A stretch of DNA of 8,220 bases from JAPLDP01 sp964628285. GTDB taxonomy: Bacteria > Bacteroidota > Bacteroidia > Bacteroidales > JAGONC01. The stretch covers positions 1 through 8,220 of the forward strand of contig CAZVNP010000084.1 of assembly GCA_964628285.1 (NCBI GenBank), written 5' to 3'. The notes beneath the pieces are model-generated. The model ran no database searches. It was not told the DNA's origin and saw nothing but the letters and a program-made list of their open reading frames with translations. The position numbers and the translations under genes are program-made. How positions within the stretch are numbered: position 1 is the stretch's first letter; each line of letters begins with the position of its first letter. Positions 4,386-8,220 of this stretch are shown here, in pieces.

Positions 4386-7300
4386 ATGAAAAAAATTTTA
4401 GGATTGGATTTGGGTGTCACATCCATTGGATGGGCTGTTGTTAAAGATGACGGAAATATAAAGCAAATAGAAGGACTTGGTTCCCGAATAATACCCTTAA
4501 GTACAGATGACAAAGATGAATTTACATCAGGAAATGCGATTTCAAAAAATCAGGAAAGGACAGCAAAACGTACCCAACGAAAAGGGTACGATCGTTATCA
4601 GATGCGTCGTGAATTGCTGATTTCTGAATTAAAGCGGCTTAATATGTTTCCGGATGAATCCATGTTTAAATATACAGCTAAGGAGCTTTATGGTTTACGT
4701 GATAAAGCGGTGAAAGAGAAAATTTCGTTCAGGGAGATTGGCAGAATATTATATCATTTAAACCAAAAGAGAGGGTATAAAAGCAGCAGAAGTGATGAAA
4801 ATTTAGATAAAAAGGATACGGAATATGTGGCAGAAGTAAAAAACAGACATCAAAAAATTCTTGAGGATAAGCTTACCGTTGGCCAACTTTTCTATCGGGG
4901 TTTAACGATCGATAAAAACAGCTCAAATTGGTCAGAATTTTCTAAACGATACGGAATAAATTCAAAACTTCCTTATCGAATCAAACAACAAGTTTTTCCG
5001 AGAGAAGCTTATATTGAAGAATTTAAAAAAATATGTAAAACACAACAACAGTTTTATCCTGAAATAATTACAAATGAGTTAATAAAAAAATTAAGGGATA
5101 ATATTATTTATTATCAGAGGCGACTGAAATCCCAGAAAGGACTTGTTTCTGTTTGTGAATTCGAAGGTTTTTATAAAAACTGTGATGGAAAAGAAATATT
5201 TGTTGGGCCTAAAGTTGCTCCCAGAAGTTCACCACTTTTCCAGGTTGAGAAAATATGGGAAACAATAAATAATATCACTCTTAAAAATAAAAGAGGCCAG
5301 AAGCTGGAATTGACAGTAGATCAGAAAAAACAGATTTTTAATTATCTTGATCAAAATGAAAAACTTGTTTTGAACGATCTTTTTAAAATTCTGGAAATAA
5401 AAAAGGAAGATGGGTGGTACGGTAATAAACAATTATCAAAAGGAATACAGGGTAATACTACAAGATGTCAGATCAGGAAATGTTTTGATAGTACAGATGG
5501 TTTTGAACGACTCTTCAATTTCAATATTCGCATTAAAGAACTTAATAATCAATCGTCTAAAGTTGATACAAGCACGGGAGAAATAATAAAAATAAAAATT
5601 GTTGAACCTGATTTTGAAAAAGAGCCTTTATATCAATTATGGCATGCAATTTATTCTGTTGAAAATAAAAATAATTTAATCAATTTGCTAATAAATAAAT
5701 TCGGAATTCCGCAAAATATTTCTGAAAAATTATCATCCATTGATTTTAAAAAGCAAGGATTTGGCAATAAATCCTGCAAAGCCATTCGTAAAATACTGCC
5801 CTATTTGATGAATGGTTATCATTACAGCGTTGCTTGTGATCTTACCGGTTTTAATCATTCAAATTCTCTGACAAAAGAGGAAAATCTTAAACGAGAATTA
5901 GTGGAACGGTTACCTGTTTTAACAAAAAATAGTTTACGGCAACCTGTGGTCGAAAAAATTCTTAATCAGATGATTAATTTGGTGAATGCCATTCTTGAAA
6001 AATATGGCAATATCGATGAGATAAGGATAGAACTGGCCAGAGAGCTTAAACAAAATAAAGAAGAAAGAAATGAGTCTTTTGCACGAAATCGAAGACGTGA
6101 ACAGGAAAACCAGGGAATTGCACTTCGGCTTAATGAAGAATTCGGCTTACGTGCGACAAGAAAGAATGTTCAGAAATGGCGGCTGTTTTATGAAATTCAG
6201 GGAGACGAAAGCAAGGCCAACGCTTTTTGTATTTATTGCGGTAAAGCTTTTGGAATAACTCAGGCATTAAAAGGTAATGAAGTGGATATTGAACATATTA
6301 TTCCTCAATCAAGGTTATTTGACGATTCATTAAATAATAAAACACTGTCACATCGGAAGTGTAATGAGGAAAAAGGTAATATGACTGCTTTTGATTACAT
6401 GAGAACAAAATCAGAAACGGAATTTAATTCATACCTTGAGCGAGTGGAAAAGCTTTATAAAGAAAAAATCATTAATAAAGCTAAAAGAGACAAGCTATTA
6501 ATGGCAGGTGATCAAATACCACAAAATTTTATCGACAGACAACTCAGGGAAACACAATATATTTCCAGGAAATCAAAGGAAATCTTGAACCAGGTTTGCC
6601 GGAATGTTTTAGCAACCAGTGGGTCTGTCACTGAAAATTTGCGACGTAACTGGGGTTGGGATACCGTTTTGGAGAATTTACAGATAAAAAAATATAAGGA
6701 AGCCGGTTTATTGGATTTTATTGAGCCTGAAGAATTCCAGGATGAATTTGGAAATACGAAAGTCAGAGAACGAATAAAAGGGTGGACCAAACGTGATGAT
6801 CACCGGCATCATGCCATCGATGCCCTGACAATTGCCTGTACAACGCAAGGATTTATCCAACGGATAAACACTTTAAATGCTGAAGAGACAAGGGATGCAA
6901 TGTTCGAAGAAGCAAAAAAGGCATATGATGATAAAAAATCGTTGCTTGAAAATTATCTATTTCAACAAAAACCCATTTCAACAAGTGATGTTGAAAAAGC
7001 AGCGTCACAAATACTTGTATCGTTCAAACCCGGAAAGAAAGTTGCAACTTACGGAAAACGGAAAATCAAAAAAAATAATAAAAAGACCGTTGTGCAAACC
7101 GGGATAATTATTCCAAGAGGTCCAATCAGTGAAGAAAGCGTTTATGGTAAAATTAAAACTATTCAAAAAGAAGTACCGTTGAAAAAGTTGTTTAAAAATC
7201 CTGATCTCATTGTAAAAGATTATATCCGTGATAAAATTTATCAACGAATAAACGAAAATGAAAATGACTGGAAAAAAGCCTTTTATTCCTGTAAAAGTGA

Positions 7301-8147
7301 ACACATTTATCTTGATGATGAGAAAAAAGTTGAATTAACGCATGCCACAATTTTTAAAGATGAATATGTCATAAAATATCCGTTGAATGATCTAAAAGCA
7401 AAAGACATTGATTCAGTGGTGGATAATGGTGTGAGAAAAGCATTGAAAGAAAGATTAAGAGCATATAATGATAATGAAAGGGAGGCTTTTAAAGATTTGG
7501 ATAATAATCCGGTCTGGCTGAATAATGAACATAAAATCCCAATAAAATCTGTCAGATGTTTTACCGGTTTGTCTGCTGTCGAAATATTAAATAAAGATGA
7601 TGAAGGCCATCCTATTGGATTTGTCAAACCGGGGAATAATCATCATATTGCTATTTATATTGATGAAGAGGGTAAATTAAGAGAACATCCCGTCACTTTA
7701 TGGCATGCCGTTGAACGGAAAAAATACGGATTACCTGTCATAATAAAAAATCCGACTGCTATCTGGGATCAATTAATGGAAACAAAAAATGAACTGCCTG
7801 AAGCATTTCTTGAAAAATTACCTGATTATCATTGGAAATATAAAACTAGCATGCAACAGAATGAAATGTTTATTTTTGAAATGACAGAAAATGAAATTAA
7901 GATTGCTATTAAAGAAAAGAATTATCACATAATTGGTGCTAATTTATTTAGGGTTCAAAAGTTAGGTTCATTGTTATCTGGCTGGTGGTTTCGACATCAG
8001 TATGAAACTTCAGTAAATGATAAGGATATTGGATTAATTAATAAAAAGAAGTCAAATCGGGTTAAAGTTATTCAATCGATTGAAAAAATGAATGGGATAA
8101 AAGTATCTATTAATAATCTTGGAGAAATTATTCAAATTGGTGATTAA
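4386..8147 (+). CDS. cas9: Cas9 RNA-guided DNA endonuclease, type II-C-like, full length
   Basis: A 1253-residue nuclease that cuts both DNA strands under crRNA:tracrRNA guidance. Order: RuvC-I (GLDLGVTSIGWAVV, Asp8); Arg-rich bridge helix about 56-85 (ERTAKRTQRKGYDRYQMRRE); REC lobe to about 540; RuvC-II (IRIELAREL, Glu549); HNH (DIEHIIPQSRLFDD, His637, with Asn660 in HRKCNEEKGN); RuvC-III (HRHHAIDAL, His809 and Asp812); then a long wedge/PAM-interacting part to 1253, ending VSINNLGEIIQIG. All catalytic positions known from SpCas9 (D10, E762, H840, N863, H983, D986) have counterparts, so it should be active. Cys615/Cys618 and His656/Cys659 may bind zinc in the HNH domain. The length exceeds compact II-C enzymes (about 1000-1100) but suits Bacteroidota Cas9. 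The start is the first Met of the frame, directly before RuvC-I; no Shine-Dalgarno is seen. The divergent tracrRNA lies upstream. GC is about 30%, well below the preceding genes. No cas1/cas2 within the remaining 73 bases. The PAM cannot be inferred. Confidence 0.97.
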   Translation: MKKILGLDLGVTSIGWAVVKDDGNIKQIEGLGSRIIPLSTDDKDEFTSGNAISKNQERTAKRTQRKGYDRYQMRRELLISELKRLNMFPDESMFKYTAKELYGLRDKAVKEKISFREIGRILYHLNQKRGYKSSRSDENLDKKDTEYVAEVKNRHQKILEDKLTVGQLFYRGLTIDKNSSNWSEFSKRYGINSKLPYRIKQQVFPREAYIEEFKKICKTQQQFYPEIITNELIKKLRDNIIYYQRRLKSQKGLVSVCEFEGFYKNCDGKEIFVGPKVAPRSSPLFQVEKIWETINNITLKNKRGQKLELTVDQKKQIFNYLDQNEKLVLNDLFKILEIKKEDGWYGNKQLSKGIQGNTTRCQIRKCFDSTDGFERLFNFNIRIKELNNQSSKVDTSTGEIIKIKIVEPDFEKEPLYQLWHAIYSVENKNNLINLLINKFGIPQNISEKLSSIDFKKQGFGNKSCKAIRKILPYLMNGYHYSVACDLTGFNHSNSLTKEENLKRELVERLPVLTKNSLRQPVVEKILNQMINLVNAILEKYGNIDEIRIELARELKQNKEERNESFARNRRREQENQGIALRLNEEFGLRATRKNVQKWRLFYEIQGDESKANAFCIYCGKAFGITQALKGNEVDIEHIIPQSRLFDDSLNNKTLSHRKCNEEKGNMTAFDYMRTKSETEFNSYLERVEKLYKEKIINKAKRDKLLMAGDQIPQNFIDRQLRETQYISRKSKEILNQVCRNVLATSGSVTENLRRNWGWDTVLENLQIKKYKEAGLLDFIEPEEFQDEFGNTKVRERIKGWTKRDDHRHHAIDALTIACTTQGFIQRINTLNAEETRDAMFEEAKKAYDDKKSLLENYLFQQKPISTSDVEKAASQILVSFKPGKKVATYGKRKIKKNNKKTVVQTGIIIPRGPISEESVYGKIKTIQKEVPLKKLFKNPDLIVKDYIRDKIYQRINENENDWKKAFYSCKSEHIYLDDEKKVELTHATIFKDEYVIKYPLNDLKAKDIDSVVDNGVRKALKERLRAYNDNEREAFKDLDNNPVWLNNEHKIPIKSVRCFTGLSAVEILNKDDEGHPIGFVKPGNNHHIAIYIDEEGKLREHPVTLWHAVERKKYGLPVIIKNPTAIWDQLMETKNELPEAFLEKLPDYHWKYKTSMQQNEMFIFEMTENEIKIAIKEKNYHIIGANLFRVQKLGSLLSGWWFRHQYETSVNDKDIGLINKKKSNRVKVIQSIEKMNGIKVSINNLGEIIQIGD

Positions 8148-8220
8148 TTATTTATTGAAGTTTCGCAAGTAAAAAAGTTAATAAAATTAAAAATAAAAAA
8201 AGCATTGGATTTTTCAGATA

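Noticed and set aside
2..8147. A functional CHAT-Cas9 link, by analogy with the TPR-CHAT protease Csx29 of type III-E CRISPR systems
   Set aside because: The genes are 2.4 kb apart with three other genes and a minus-strand RNA between them, differ strongly in base composition, and the CHAT protein looks membrane-anchored and periplasmic. Proximity alone does not support a joint system.
8148..8220. A CRISPR array, cas1 start or second hairpin RNA after cas9
   Set aside because: The 73 bases are AT-rich with no match to the predicted repeat, no long frame and no clear TAnnTTTG promoter.

Overview
The window looks like a piece of a Bacteroidota (Bacteroidetes) genome. The evidence is the gene families present (TPR-CHAT protein, ECF-type sigma factor with a membrane-anchored partner, a large type II-C-like Cas9), the absence of clear Shine-Dalgarno sites, and a promoter with the Bacteroidota-type TAnnTTTG -7 box. 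All five protein genes read on the + strand. One small RNA, read from sequence and structure as the tracrRNA, lies on the - strand just upstream of cas9.

Layout. Positions 1-1990 hold the 3' part of a TPR-CHAT gene that runs in from beyond the left edge and ends in a C-terminal membrane anchor. Positions 2108-2695 encode an ECF-like sigma factor, overlapping by 11 bp a single-pass membrane protein (2685-3491) with the build of an anti-sigma factor. Positions 3554-4066 encode a secreted thioredoxin-fold protein with a WCPWC motif. The 319-bp gap 4067-4385 holds a perfect 12-bp inverted repeat and, on the - strand, a full tracrRNA unit: promoter, anti-repeat, nexus-like hairpin, and terminator hairpin with U tract. 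Positions 4386-8147 encode a 1253-residue Cas9 with every catalytic RuvC and HNH residue in place. The last 73 bases are AT-rich and hold no recognisable gene or CRISPR repeat. No cas1, cas2 or array is in the window; if present, they lie to the right or elsewhere.

How the parts fit. The left half reads as an envelope-signalling cassette: a sigma factor, a membrane protein likely to hold it, a probably periplasmic membrane-tethered CHAT (caspase-like) protease, and a periplasmic thioredoxin-like protein. The right half is the effector end of a type II CRISPR-Cas locus: Cas9 plus the RNA that pairs with the crRNA repeat. Nothing in the sequence ties the two halves functionally.

Base composition is uneven. 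The first ~230 bases are about 27% GC, the next ~3.8 kb is mostly 50-65% GC, and the tracrRNA-cas9 part is about 30% GC. The first step falls inside the continuous TPR-CHAT reading frame, so it marks either a recombination joint or an assembly chimera. The second falls between the thioredoxin gene and the CRISPR locus.
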